A DNA stretch of 64,000 nt from Callorhinus ursinus (GCF_003265705.1 NW_020312817.1:25764109-25828108); one strand, 5' to 3'; shown: positions 48,986-60,596, counted from the stretch's first letter. Notes: generated by a model not told the origin, from the sequence alone. Translations and numbers: made by a program.

Positions 48986-49889
48986 CAACAGGCAGTCACG
49001 TACCCCTTTCCCCTCAGAAAACTTTCCTTTCTGCAAAGACTCCTGGCATATTAATAGTGGTCACAAACCAGTTCCATCTCTAGCATTTTGTGTAGGACAC
49101 CTGACAGTCACTTGAACCACTTACCAAGGTCATGGCCAGAGCTGCCCCTTGGCTCTTGCCAGAGTGGGCATCTCTCTCCAGGCAACCCAGGAAGCTCCCG
49201 AGGGCTCTTTCAGATGGTCCTACTCACGGAACTCATAGCCACCCTGGGTGGGAAGGCAGCCAGAATCTCACACTGCTGGGCACCCACCATCAACCTACTT
49301 GTAGAAATATGGCCGACTCAGTGGGGAGGGGAGGGGGGTGCTGGTGCCTGAAACACCCACATGTCCGTCCCATCCTCTGTGAACCCAGGATAACAAGGAC
49401 CAAATCTTAAAATGCCACAAAAAAAGCAACCAGGTCATTTATTTGGCAATTAACTCCAGCACTGATCTCACAGGGAAAACCCTACCATCACTTATCCCTC
49501 ACAATGATGCTGTGCCTGTGGGAAAGATCTGGATGCTGCTCTAGAATTGCCCCACTTTTTCCCTGGAAGAATCTAACACACTTCAGGGCCTGACGTGTAG
49601 CACTCAATACATACCAGCTCTCACGACCCCCCTTTGAGACTGGAAGAAAACAAGAAGATGACCAGATTATAGCTCAATAAACAAATATGCTTAGTATGAC
49701 TGGGGAAAACTGGAAGTCTTGGCCCCAAAAGAGAAGAAAGGAAATCGCACATCATAAAAAGGAATATGCACTTACAGTAGAAAATATCATAAATGTGGCT
49801 TATTTATGGTATTAATAGCAGGTATTTGTTTTTGGTGCTAATAATCTAATTAGCAGTCAATCCAATGCATCCTTTATCATCAGCTGATC
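48986..49889. other. Unique intronic DNA
   Basis: No exon or repeat recognised. 49780-49880 is A+T-rich with several TAAT/ATTA sites. Confidence 0.4.
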
Positions 49890-50010
49890 CGTAATTACTG
49901 CTCCATGCTGAGTACTTTCCCGGCACACGATAGCTTTCAACTCCTCAGCACAACCAACCAAATAATTGGTGCTATTATGCTGGATAAGGGACTCCTCTCC
50001 GAGGGACGAC
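49890..50010 (-). mobile_element. MIR SINE fragment (antisense)
   Basis: 'gctgagtactttcccggcacacg' and 'ttcaactcctcagcacaaccaac' then 'gtgctattatgctggataag' match the reverse MIR order. Diverged. Confidence 0.5.
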
Positions 50011-50871
50011 GTTGGGAGTGGTTAGCCATCCACTACGGCCTCTGCATTTTCCCATCTGTTGATCGATTCTCACTGTCCCCTCTCTGATCAGTCCTGAAGC
50101 ACGCCTTAATGCTCGCAAGAAAGTGATACCTTGCAGACTTCCTTTTTTCAAGTCCATCCTTGGGACCAGAAACATTCCCAGTCATCCGCAGGAGCGAAGT
50201 GTTCATAAGGATGTCAAATGGTGCCGAAAGCACAATATATTTCTCTTTGAAAAGGTTGTAAAGTTTTCTCCTTGAGTATTGTTATAAAATGACTTGTCCT
50301 GGAAAAGCTGTCTTCTGACATAAAAATACTGCATCCAATAGCTTCTGGTCGAAACAAGATGTGTCTAATTCCTGGAAGCAGTATGGGATTCACTTTGGGA
50401 CAGCAACACCAGCCAACATCCTACTCACGATTCCCACCGTCCTGAAGGCCTTCCGACCATACCCATTCTCCTAGAAGCTTCCACATCTTCCTGTGATCCA
50501 GTGATGAAGGGGTTAACACTCAGCACATACTTTGCTTTTTTTTAAAAGGAATATAAAACTACTTATTGACCACTGTTTACCAGTATTTACAAGAGTGTAC
50601 ACAATATACAGCTAAATAACATTCTGACTACTGTTTTTCCTGGTTCCTGCTGAACCAGTAACTCAAATACTGAGAAGATTGAGCCCACATGTCAGGAATG
50701 AGTTGGGCTAAAGGAAAACTGTGGTTGGCTGGAGCCCCCACCACACCAGTTGTTAAACGTCTCCCTGATTATAAAGGGAAATAAGATTTGGGAAACTGGA
50801 AAGACATATCAAGACCTTTCTCCAGAGACAGTCTTATCCAGGAAACAGGAACCAATAGCTATCAAAAGAAC
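50011..50871. other. Unique intronic DNA
   Basis: No exon or repeat family recognised up to the left target duplication of the L1 at 50889. Confidence 0.4.
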
Positions 50872-50888
50872 AAAAATGACTATGCTCT

Positions 50889-51622
50889 ATGTCCACAATA
50901 GCCAAACTGTGGAAAGAGCCAAGATGCCCATCGACAGATGAATGGATAAAGAAGATGTGGTATATATACACAATGGAATATTATGCAGCCATCAAAAGGA
51001 ATGAGATCTTGCCATTTGCAACGACGTGGATGGAACTGGAGGGTGTTATGCTGAGTGAAATAAGTCAATCAGAGAAAGACATGTATCATATGACCTCACT
51101 GATATGAGGAATTCTTAATCTCAGGAAACAAACTGAGTGTTACTGGAGTGGTTGGGGGTGGGAGGGATGGGGTGGCTGGGTGATAGACATTGGGGAGGGT
51201 ATGTGCTACAGTGAGCGCTGTGAATTGTGCAAGACTGTTGAATCACAGATCTGTACTTCTGAAACAAATAACGCAACATATTTTAAGAAAAAAGAAAAAG
51301 AAGAAGATAACAGGAGAGGAAGAAAAGGGGAGTATGTCAGAGGGGGAGACGAACCATGAGAGATGATGGACTGTGAAAAACAAACTGAGGGTTCTAGAGG
51401 GGAGGGGGGTAGGGGGATGGGTTAGCCTGGTGATGGGTATTGAGGAGGGCACGTTCTGCATGGAGCACTGGGTGTTATGAACAAACAATGAATCATGGAA
51501 CACTGCACCAAAAACTAATGATGTAATATATGGTGATTAACATAACAATAAAAAAATAAAAAAAAAACAAAAAAAGGAATGAAGAACACCAAATATAATA
51601 AATAATTTGCTAAATATAAAAA
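50889..51622 (+). mobile_element. 5'-truncated L1 with perfect 17-bp target duplication
   Basis: The L1 starts abruptly in the last codons of ORF2 ('atgtccacaatagccaaactg', matching 44615 of the nested L1) and runs through the 3' UTR to an A/T-rich tail at about 51575. Then come 42 bases not belonging to L1 (51576-51617) and a second poly-A. AAAAATGACTATGCTCT flanks it at 50872-50888 and 51623-51639, without mismatch. The perfect duplication indicates a recent insertion by target-primed reverse transcription. Confidence 0.96.
51576..51617 (+). mobile_element. Probable 3'-transduced segment of the truncated L1
   Basis: Between the L1's own A-rich tail and the terminal poly-A lie 42 bases starting GGAATGAAGAACACC and ending TTTGCTAAATAT, all inside the target duplication. 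This is the signature of read-through past the L1 polyadenylation site at the source locus, with downstream flank carried along. It identifies the source element's flank. Confidence 0.8.
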
Positions 51623-51689
51623 AAAAATGACTATGCTCTGACCCCAAATGAGGTGCTAAAATCTGAGTCAGAAGCCACACACGCAGTTC

Positions 51690-52137
51690 AGATATTTTTT
51701 TAACTTTTTATTGAAGTGAAATACACACACAGAAAAGAGGTGCATTCAATGAATTGTCACAAAGTAAACACACCTGAGTACCCAGCAACCAGATCAAGAA
51801 ACTGAACAGAACCAGTTCTCCCCAATTATCTCCTGCCTTATTTTTTTTAGGATTTTATTTATTTGAGAGAGAGAGAGAGCACGTGCATGAGCAGGGGGAG
51901 CAGCAGAAGGAGAAGCAGACTCTCCACTGAGCAGGGAGCCTGACCCGGGGCTTGATCCCAGGACCCTGAGATCATGACCTGAGCTGAAGGCAGACGCTTC
52001 ACCGAGCCACCCAGGCACACCTCCTCTGCCTCCTTCTTGTCACGGACTCCAACCAAGGGTCCCCATGAAACTGACTTCTAACACCATAGATTAGCTTTGC
52101 TGGTTTCCGTACTGACTATAAATAGAATCCCATTGTC
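51690..52137 (-). mobile_element. Old L1 3' end (antisense), split by a SINE
   Basis: 'aactttttattgaagtgaaatacacacac' through 'gagtacccagcaaccagatcaagaaactgaacag', and after the SINE 'ctgacttctaacaccatagattagctttgc' and 'actataaatagaatccc', match the antisense 3' UTR of old L1s. Confidence 0.65.
51841..52020 (-). mobile_element. Can-SINE (sense to GALNT14)
   Basis: On the minus strand: GTGCCTGGGTGGCTC head, 'gtcatgatctcagggtcctgggatcaag' middle, CT-rich tail, AAATAAATAAAATCC then A-run. Inserted into the antisense L1 3' end. The target duplication is not clear (CTCCTGCCT-like repeats on both sides). Confidence 0.93.
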
Positions 52138-52450
52138 AAATCTGGCGGCCCGCCACCTGTTTTAGCATATCCTGCAAACTAAGAAAGCAGTTCACATGTA
52201 TAAATATTTGAAAATACGTAATCCTAAAAGGAGAATACTTCATGAGATGTGAAAGATCTATGGAATTCAAATTTCAGTGTCCATAAATAAAGTTTTATTG
52301 GGACACAGCCACACTCATTTGTTTATATACTGTCTGTCACTCTACAATAGCACTGTTGAGTAGATAGAGCAGAAAGTGTATAACCTAAAAAACCAAAAAT
52401 ACGTACTATCTGGCTCTTTCCAGAAAAAGTTTGCCAACTCCTATCCAGGT
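52138..52450 (+). mobile_element. hAT-like non-autonomous DNA transposon, copy 3
   Basis: 'ctggcggcccgccacctgtttta', internal 'ttcatgagatgtgaaagatctatggaattcaaatttcag', 'ataaataaagttttattgggacacagccacac' and the right end 'agaaaaagtttgccaactcctatcc'. Same orientation as the copy at 16066. Confidence 0.8.
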
Positions 52451-53849
52451 ACATGACGTTCACTGAAATACAAATTCACTTTTCTTGGGCTTACAGCTAG
52501 CAGTGAAACTGCAGGGGCAGAGGTATATACATATGCTCAGCTTTCGTAGACGCTACCAAGAAGCTTTCCAAAAATATACCCTCAGTTCTAAGGGAAAAGC
52601 TAAAACCTGGAGCAGAAACCATAACGTCAGTTTTAAGAGAGGCAGGGAGAATTTAATTACAGGGAGTTATCTCATCCAGAATTGAGCAAATATGATTAGA
52701 AAATCATGAGGGCCTCCGAGTGGAGAGGGAAAATATTAGTTACTAGGTTTATACTTTTTTTGTTCTTACTCCATGCACTGGCTTTAAAAATACAGTTCCC
52801 TTTAATGTTGCCACACTCCGTGGAAATTGACAGGAGAAAAAAAGTCATGTTTCTGCTTGGGATCTTGGAGTAGACACTCACTTTGTCATTCAGGCCAACA
52901 TAAGAAAAGCATCACTAGGAGCCCTCCAGGAGGTCATCGGAAGTGCAAACAAAATATCCAGGAAGACATTAGCAGCTCCTGATTTTATGCTTTCATACTG
53001 AACCATGCACACGGGGCAGCAAGTATAACTCACGCCCATCCTCCCAAGTAGCCACAAAGCAGCTGAGCCCTGTGCTGGGTCTAGCCAGCGGCCCAACTCC
53101 AGGGCTGAAGTGAGCCGTCAGTCATCAATGGTTCTCAAGGTTAAACAGCACGACACAGGCAGGGCGCCCTCCGTCTGGCTCAGGTGATGCGTCCTATCTC
53201 CTAAAGGCACTTCCCTGGAGTCATCCCCCACCCCCACCCCCACCCCCCGCCGTGCATTTCAAACAGGACCTATTAGGTTCTTTCAAATGACATTTTTCCT
53301 CTTAGAGGGGAATTGCTTCTGATTGTTTAAGGACCACATTCATCATGAAAGGGATTCAAATCAACGGTGTCTATCTTAATTGCACAATCCTGTTGACTTG
53401 TGAGAGGAGCAGCCTCCTGAATGACAGCAGAGCCTCATTTCCTGCTGTCAGCGCCCCTGCCAACCCAGAAGGGACCTGGCTGGTGAGCGTGGGCTCACCC
53501 GCACCAGGTCGGAGCCACCCTGGTCCAGCATCTTCCCACAGCAGAAGGACCGTGGAACGGTCCTGTAGGGCCCGTAGGCAAGTTACACTTGGCCCATCCT
53601 GGAAGAACACCCAAAGTTCTCTTGGCCCTCCAGTGGCCCTCCTGAGATGGGCTCTCTGGTGACCCTAAAATCCACTTCTCAGTTCCTTCCTGCATGCAGA
53701 AAAGCAACGCTGGTGTTTTAGAGGTCCGGAGTCGTTTCCCAGCACGAGCATTAACTTTTCATCCATAAGCAATATATATACAATATACACATACATAAAA
53801 TAGAGTTCATTTCCCCCTGGAAAAGGAAGCTAACCAGAAGCTGAGCATG
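52451..53849. other. Unique intronic DNA
   Basis: No exon recognised. A (CCCCCA)n-like stretch at 53225-53250. Open frames at 53345-53700 on both strands have no domain. Confidence 0.4.
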
Positions 53850-54055
53850 GCCACGAAGGAAAGAGCATGAGCTTTAAAGTCAAAAGAGTGAGTTCAAGGC
53901 CACTTACTGGTTGGGGGTGCTTGCCAGAATGTCCTCCCCCTTACAACCTCGGCTTCATCACACTTCAGAAAGTGAGAGTAATAATAACGTCTACCTCACG
54001 TGGGGACAGGAAAGAGCAAATGAGGCATCTGGGAATACAAACGCCGTGTAAACCA
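53850..54055 (+). mobile_element. MIR SINE
   Basis: 'gcatgagctttaaagtcaaaagagtgagttcaaggccacttact', 'cggcttcatcacacttcagaaagtgagagtaataataacgtctacctcacg' follow MIR order. Confidence 0.65.
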
Positions 54056-54437
54056 TAAAACATCACAGGACGTGGTGGAGGAAAGGAGCTACCACTTAAA
54101 GTCCTGTTCCTGATTCACCGTTAATTAAGCAAGTCTTTGAGCCAGTTCCTCTGCCCATGAAGACCCCAGGCCCACCATGAGGATGTCAGTCTTTTCAGCA
54201 CCCAGCTGGCAGCCATCAATTGGCCATCTATTAACAGCCAATTATCTGGGCAGCTTAATTAATCTGTGCACCACGTGCTCTGATCTCCCCGAGATCCTAG
54301 AAAACAATGAGCCTGATATATAGGCGCCAGCTAATTTTTCGATGGCCACCAAGGAATTTGGTGTGCACAGTGCCTGTGTGTGGCAGCTGGGAGGGATGGG
54401 CCCATAAATATTGATTAGACCAGTCTCTCTGTGGGTT

Positions 54438-54456
54438 GGGGGGGGGGGGGGGGGGG
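54438..54456. repeat. Poly-G run (19 bases)
   Basis: Uninterrupted G homopolymer followed by CGCG. Length is prone to error. Confidence 0.9.
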
Positions 54457-55940
54457 CGCGAAGGTTAGGAAAGTAATGAATGACTACAGTGTTCTCCGAG
54501 GAACAAGAGAAGCTACATAAATCTCCAGTCCCGACCACGGGGAAGAAAACCCAATTTCTAAACCTCAGTGAGACATGGAAAAGAGACAGTGAGCTTCTTT
54601 TGGGGAGGGCTTGTCAGGATGGGGTGGTCATACCCGTTCCGTACATGCTTCCCTCTCTCTCCTGGCCCGGAATGAGATGCAAATTAGGTTTAAACAGCCA
54701 GGATCATTAGGAAGGAGGCAGCTGGGTGGCTGTTCTCTTCATCTGGGAATTCAAATCCAATGGCAGGAACATGTGAGTGTGCCACTCTCCCCTGCATTTC
54801 CTTGAAAGATCGCCGTAGTGCTTACAGTTAAGAAGACAAGTGACATGAGGAGAATTTAATTATTTTTTAAGTGCCTAATCTTGTCTCTGGGAATGGTATG
54901 CAGAAGAGACGTGATACTTGGAAGCCGCAGCATCCAGGAGGCCGTGGGTCGGCCAGCTCCTCGGTTCCTGCAGGAAGGGCTCAGGGCATCTGAGCAGAAT
55001 GGTCCAGGGCGGCCCAGGGCAAGGGCAGCCACTCCCCTCCTTCATGAAGAACATCCAGAACAGCAGGGACGCAGGCTGCTCCTGACCTTGGCTGGAGCCT
55101 GCAAGGGATGTCCCGGGCTCCCGTCCCTCCAGACTTGTTCCTGGGGCTCCTGGCCGAGTACCCGGGCCTCTGTGCTCTGGACCCCACCAGCTCTCCAGGA
55201 GACACAAATAAGAAGAGGGAGAACGTGGAGGAGGGAAGAGAAGCAGGACTGCCGACCCCCGGCTCACACCACAGAGACCTCTTCCCCTCCACCCCGCCCC
55301 CCTGCCCCTCCACTTCCTCGCGTTCATTAGGTCCCCTGATGGCAGCAGCTGCTGCCAAATGCAAAGGTTGCTGCCCTAGAAGGTCACATCAGGCCATTTA
55401 TTCTCAAATACCAAAACACCAGAGCCAGCAAATTTCCAGAGCTTCTGCAGAATTCCCCAGGGCACCCGAGTACGCGTGTGTGTTCTTGCATATCCCAAAG
55501 GGGTTCTTTCTTAACCAGCTCAACATCAGAGGACTCGGAGACTGATTTATTTTTTTGGTTAATCTAGTGTTTCTGGTAAAATAATTAAAAGATAAGTAAT
55601 AGACACGGAGTATCTGTGGCATAATTATTTATAGCCATGAGGTCTCACTTCGGAGTTATTTGCAAGTCACCCAGATCCAAGGAGACTGCTGGTGGAGCAA
55701 GTGGGAGACAGGCCCCGGGCCACAGCACGCCACCCTCATTTCACAGCTGGGGAGACTGTGCCCGGGAGAAAGGACCTGAGTTACCCCTGGCACCTGCCAA
55801 CAGGCTGCCACACGTACCAGAAAAGCCAGAAGGTGAAATGGCACGTGATTACAGGACAGGTGCTCCCAAGAGAGGGTGGGGGCTCTGTCTTCTGACTCCA
55901 GCAAGCAGGGCGTGCAAGGCTCTGAGGCTGCTGAGGAGCA

Positions 55941-55954
55941 GGGGGGGGGGGGGG
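55941..55954. repeat. Poly-G run (14 bases)
   Basis: Uninterrupted G homopolymer after 'gaggagca'. Confidence 0.9.
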
Positions 55955-57845
55955 ACTACCCGCTCGGGGCGCTGCAGCCGTGGGAAGGGTCAGCAGCTAG
56001 CCGCGCGGGCAGCAGGCTCAGCCACGCTCACTTCCCCAGCAGATGGTGGGTCTAGGATGTTGGTCTCTGGGGTGGAATGTGCAAAAGCTATGGCAGGGTT
56101 CACAGACTGCCCCGAAGAGAGGAGCAGGGAGGATGGGGCCCTGCTCTCTAATTTAGATGCTTTTCCAGAAATGCAACGGGGACTTTGAGATGCTCTGGAA
56201 GAGTGTCAAAACTGTACACGTTAGACCCTAAACAGGGGCACGGCAACACATTTCTTCAAATGTGCCTGGTAATGGCTAAGAAATTGGGGATGGAAAGCTG
56301 TGGGAGAGGATGCAAGCAAAGGAGGTAGACAAGATGGCTGAGAACCAGGCCGTGTGGAAACCCTGGGCTTCAGGCGTCGGCCCCGGCAGCCTCATTCTGT
56401 CCCTGTTTAGTTTACAGATGACCTCTGATGGGTGGAAATTAACTTTTAAATGATACAAACACACAAAAGCAGCCTGGAAAAAGGGTAGTCTCTAGACAGG
56501 CTGGGGAGGCTGGTGACGGGGACATTAATTTCTCTTTCCTTCTTGGTTTTGCCCCTTTGTCTTCTCTGATTTGGGCAGGCATCATTCTACACCTCCAGGA
56601 ACATTTGAGACAGGGATTCCTGGTCTTTGTTTCCAAAAGCACGAGACCACTCAGGGGAACAAGGGTTTAGGGAAATAGAGAGCTCCCCAGACTGATTCAA
56701 AGAGAGTCCCTCAGAACAGATCCATCAGTCCCTAGGACAGGGCCTCCCACGGGGCCCTGGAGGGGAGGGCTCACTGGGAAAGCAAGCTGGGACGTGGGTA
56801 CAACCCAGGGCAGGCCAAAAATAACCCCAGGTGGAGAGATTCCCACCAGCCTAATGGCCTGGAATTTGGGGGCTGGGGGAGATCTCAGGGTTTTTTGTTT
56901 TGTTTTGTTTTTAAAGCAGCTTATTGATATCTACAAAGCAAAGATATGCCATTTCTTGGACACCTGACATTCCAACCTGCTACTTTTCATATTTCCCATC
57001 CTCTTATAGCAACACCTGCTGGACCACAAGGCAACACTACCCTCCATCTGCTCTAGGAACCTCCGCAGAGGGGAAGACAGCCCAGCACAGGGCACAGGCA
57101 CCAGCACACAGGAGTGAATGAAAGGATGAACATTCATCTGACAGTGGGCTACTTCTGGTCATGCCAGAGTCAAAATTCCCTGGACAGAGTCCAATATACA
57201 TGCACTGAGTATCAGCAGATTAATAGGGTCTCTCTCTCTAAAATTCATAATTTTTTTAATGGGAGAAATGATCTACTAAATGGGGAATAAAATAGCAGTG
57301 TCATATACTCAAAGCATTTGTGGTATGCAAATATTACAGAAAGACAAGCTCTTTTCTAATAGTGTTTGCTATATTTCTAGTAGAGCACAAATATATCTCC
57401 ATGGGCCCGAGGCACTTTATTCAAAGACTTTACATTTCCAGTACCTTCCTCAAAAAGTACCTCAGGCCTCAAATTCTTTTGCTTTGACTAAGCCCTAAGC
57501 CCCTGGACTAAATTTAGTTTCTTGGAAGTCAGAGACAAATTTGCTGTTTTTTTTTTCTTTTAATTCTGTCAGTTACTGTATAATTCTCCAAATGGCAAAC
57601 AAATGATAGGGGAGAGAAGAAATAAAAACAGTTTTTCAGTATTTTTAATGGTACAGTATTTATCACTGAAATACAGTTTGAATTAAGACATCCAACTTGT
57701 TATATGATTTTCAATTAGGAATTAGAGTTCTGCAGAATTTGGGGGTGGGGGACCTGGCAAAAGAATCAAATCAACATTAAAAAGTCAAACTTAAAGAAAT
57801 CTTTACTTGAGCTATTAATAGAACCAGCCCTTCTTGGAACTAAAA

Positions 57846-57870
57846 AAAAGAAAGAAAGAAAGAAAGAAAT
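57846..57870. repeat. (GAAA)n microsatellite
   Basis: About five GAAA units following an A run. Short tandem tract likely grown from an A-rich stretch. Confidence 0.9.
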
Positions 57871-58799
57871 CCAATTAATTTCCTTAAACTAGGAGTGCAG
57901 CATGCCTTCTCCACATCAGCTGGCTTGTGACAAGGCATAGGTTTTCTTTTATTATCAGGCCCACTTTGGAGACCCCATCACTAGGTGAATGAGGATGCTT
58001 CCCAACTCTGGGAGGGGAGACAAGGAAGGGCCTGGGAACTAGAGCTTGTCCCAGACCCCAGGGAAGGCAACTTGCTACATGGAATCTACACAGAGGGGTC
58101 CCCGGCCCAGAAGCCCCGGCCACAGTCTCCAGTCCCTCCACCAATCCCCTGACATCTCTAAATAGTTTTAAGGGAAGGGAGTCCACAGCCTGTGCTTTGG
58201 AAAATAAGCTGACACCCTCTCCCACGGCAGGAAGGTGCCCAGGTAGGATGAAAACTTCCCGAAAGGCTTCCACATGCCCAAGGCAAGAGCTCTCCCCAGG
58301 ACTATGAATGAACATTTCCTAGGAAAAGCTAGGGTACTACACTCACTCAAAACTGAGTTTTTTCCCTACAATAGACAAATGTCCCAGCCGAATCCCTACT
58401 ATTGAGGAAACGATCTCGATCCTGGCCATGATTCCTAAACCAGTGGTGCTCCAACCATTGGATGCAACCTCCCATGGGACCCTCCCCACCAGGGTGCACT
58501 CTGTCCCGTCAAGGGAGCCTCCTCTGCCCCAGCTGGCCTCCTCCAAGGGCAGAGCAGGATTTCCCTCCAAGGTGGTTCCCCCACAAATTACACCAGTCCC
58601 CTCTGCCCTCCCTGGAGCTCTCCAAAGGCAAGCGCCTAGGGTTGAGCCGTGGAAATGTTGGAAAGTAGGTTGGGAAACACAGGCTATAAATATCCCTAAC
58701 CTCCCCCCATCACCCACAAGTGTAGACCCGGGCAGTGCACACAGCATAGCGCCATAGAAGGAGTCTGTGCGGGGGCAGTTCCCAAAGTGATCCCCATTC

Positions 58800-58998
58800 C
58801 ATTCTTAACCCTGACGCTGCCACTTAATAATAACCTCATTATCTTGGTCCAGTTGTGTAACTTCATCAACCAGTCTTGTCTGCATAAAAGTATTACCTGC
58901 CCCATGCGGTTGTTGTGGAGATTAAATGAGCTAATATGCATGAAATAGAGGTTGTGAATTTGTAAAGCACTACACAAATACTAGCTACTGTTATTTTA
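58800..58998 (+). mobile_element. MIR SINE
   Basis: 'ccctgacgctgccacttaataa', 'ccagttgtgtaacttcatcaaccagtcttgtctgcataaaag', 'ttgttgtggagattaaatgagctaatatgcatg' and 'taaagcactacacaaatactagc' give nearly the whole MIR in order. Confidence 0.8.
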
Positions 58999-59184
58999 CA
59001 TGAGTGCACATGCTCACACAAGCTCAGTCCTTGAGGAACTCAAGAAGAATGAAATCATTCGGCCATATTTACATGGGGCTGAGCAAACTACAAAAAAATC
59101 AACACACTCAGTATTCTTCATCTAGCTCCAAACGTTATCCATCAATAGGCTGCTTCCGACTCACATGGAACACTTGTAAAGACA
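58999..59184. other. Unique intronic DNA
   Basis: No exon or repeat recognised. Confidence 0.4.
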
Positions 59185-59312
59185 GTGATTCTAGGACCTT
59201 CTCCCAAACCCCCAGAATCATAATCACTGCAATAAACCCCAAAGCTTGTACGTTAAACGAGCTCACCGGGGGATTCTGACGCACAGTCAGGTTTGGGAAC
59301 CAACCGCACTCC
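59185..59312 (+). mobile_element. MER5-like DNA transposon fragment
   Basis: 'aaacgagctcaccgggggattctgacgcacagtcaggtttgggaacca' follows the right half of MER5-type elements. The left half is weak. Confidence 0.5.
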
Positions 59313-60109
59313 TCCTGGACAGGACGTGCACATTTCCTAAATAGATCAGTCACAGCAATAAAATTGTTCTGGCGCTAAGGACTCTTTGTCTCTCCATCTC
59401 CTTCCTCAGATACAAACACCAGACACAAATACACTCACAAATACAACACATGTAGGTGGACACGCGAAGTCATACAAGCAGGTGAAAAAACACAAAGGAG
59501 TAATATACTAAGAAGGGGGCCTAATAATAAAAGGCATCAAGATTTTTAAAGTCTATAGAATTTGTGTTTCTAAAGAATACAGAAAATGGGAGTAAGAGGA
59601 AATACGTTATTGAGACAGAAAGCAAGGGGTCAAAACTAGAAGACCCCCTCTTCTATGCTTGGACAGCACTATGCCCAGAATTCCAATATTAGACCACTCC
59701 CCCCACCCCACCCACTACTCATTTGTTTGTAATTCTGCCTCAGCCAGGAATTTGTGAAAGCCTCCCCACCTCCCTGCAAAGGGGCAGGGACACGGTATCC
59801 TCCAAAGCCAGCACAGAGCCCAGCAGAGAGCTGCCTTCAATAATTGTGTGCCCAGCACACACCAGAATGAGAGGAGGCAGGTAAGGACGAAAGACAAAGT
59901 GCACAAAAGAGGGATAGAGATTTCTTGTCCCAGCTCCTTGGTGTAAACTAAGAATATGTAAGCTTAAGGTAATGAGGTCCAACGCAAAACAGAGAGAGTT
60001 CATGTCCCTGCAGGCATCATTAACTGCAGACCCACCCCAGGGGAAAAAGAGGAAAAGCTCTCCAGATCTACCGGCAGGTCTGAGGTGAGAAAACTGATCC
60101 AGTGCTCCA
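59313..60109. other. Unique intronic DNA
   Basis: No exon or repeat recognised. Confidence 0.4.
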
Positions 60110-60596
60110 AAGGCTGCTTGAAATCACCAGTCTGATCTCAACACTCTCCTGCTTACTGCCCCTCCAAGGGTTCCTAGCACCCACAAGGTCCTACCCAATC
60201 TGACCCTTATACACCTGCCCTCAGCCTCATTCGTGCCTTCAGCCACACGGTTTATGCTCAAATTATGCCAAACTCACACAACCTGCTGTGTCATTCCTCT
60301 GAGCCTGTTTGGTACAGTTAACCTCTACCTGGAACGCCCTCCCAACCTCCTGGCAAACCTATTGTTCATCCTTCTCAACTCAGTTCTGGTCTATCTTCCT
60401 CCTCCAGGAAGTCCCCAGGCTCCCATGACACCCAGTGCACTGAGCTCTGTTGGCCCTCAGTGAACAATATGGTCCTGGCCCCTTCCTCAGCAAATCCCCT
60501 ATGTCCAGAGAGCAAGTTCTGCACCTCTGTACCCACAGCCCCTAGCACACAGCCTGGCACACAACGCACCACCAATAAACGCTTGTGGAACTCAAC
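60110..60596 (+). mobile_element. L2 LINE 3' end
   Basis: 'gccttcagccacacgg', 'cctctacctggaacgccctccc', 'gtacccacagcccctagcacacagcctggcac' and the terminal 'accaataaacgcttgtggaac' follow the L2 3' UTR order. Antisense to GALNT14. Confidence 0.7.

Larger units (their letters stand above)
54056..58799. other. Mostly unique intronic DNA
   Basis: No exon recognised. 54115-54430 and 55320-55640 are A+T-rich, homeobox-site-rich blocks that look non-repetitive. Homopolymers: G19 at 54438-54456 and G14 at 55941-55954. (GAAA)n at 57846-57870. Open frames around 54875-56190 on both strands overlap each other and lack domains. Confidence 0.4.

Noticed and set aside
50750..50941. Small coding exon overlapping the L1 start
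   Set aside because: The open frame runs from unique DNA into the L1 ORF2 tail across the target duplication and is accidental.
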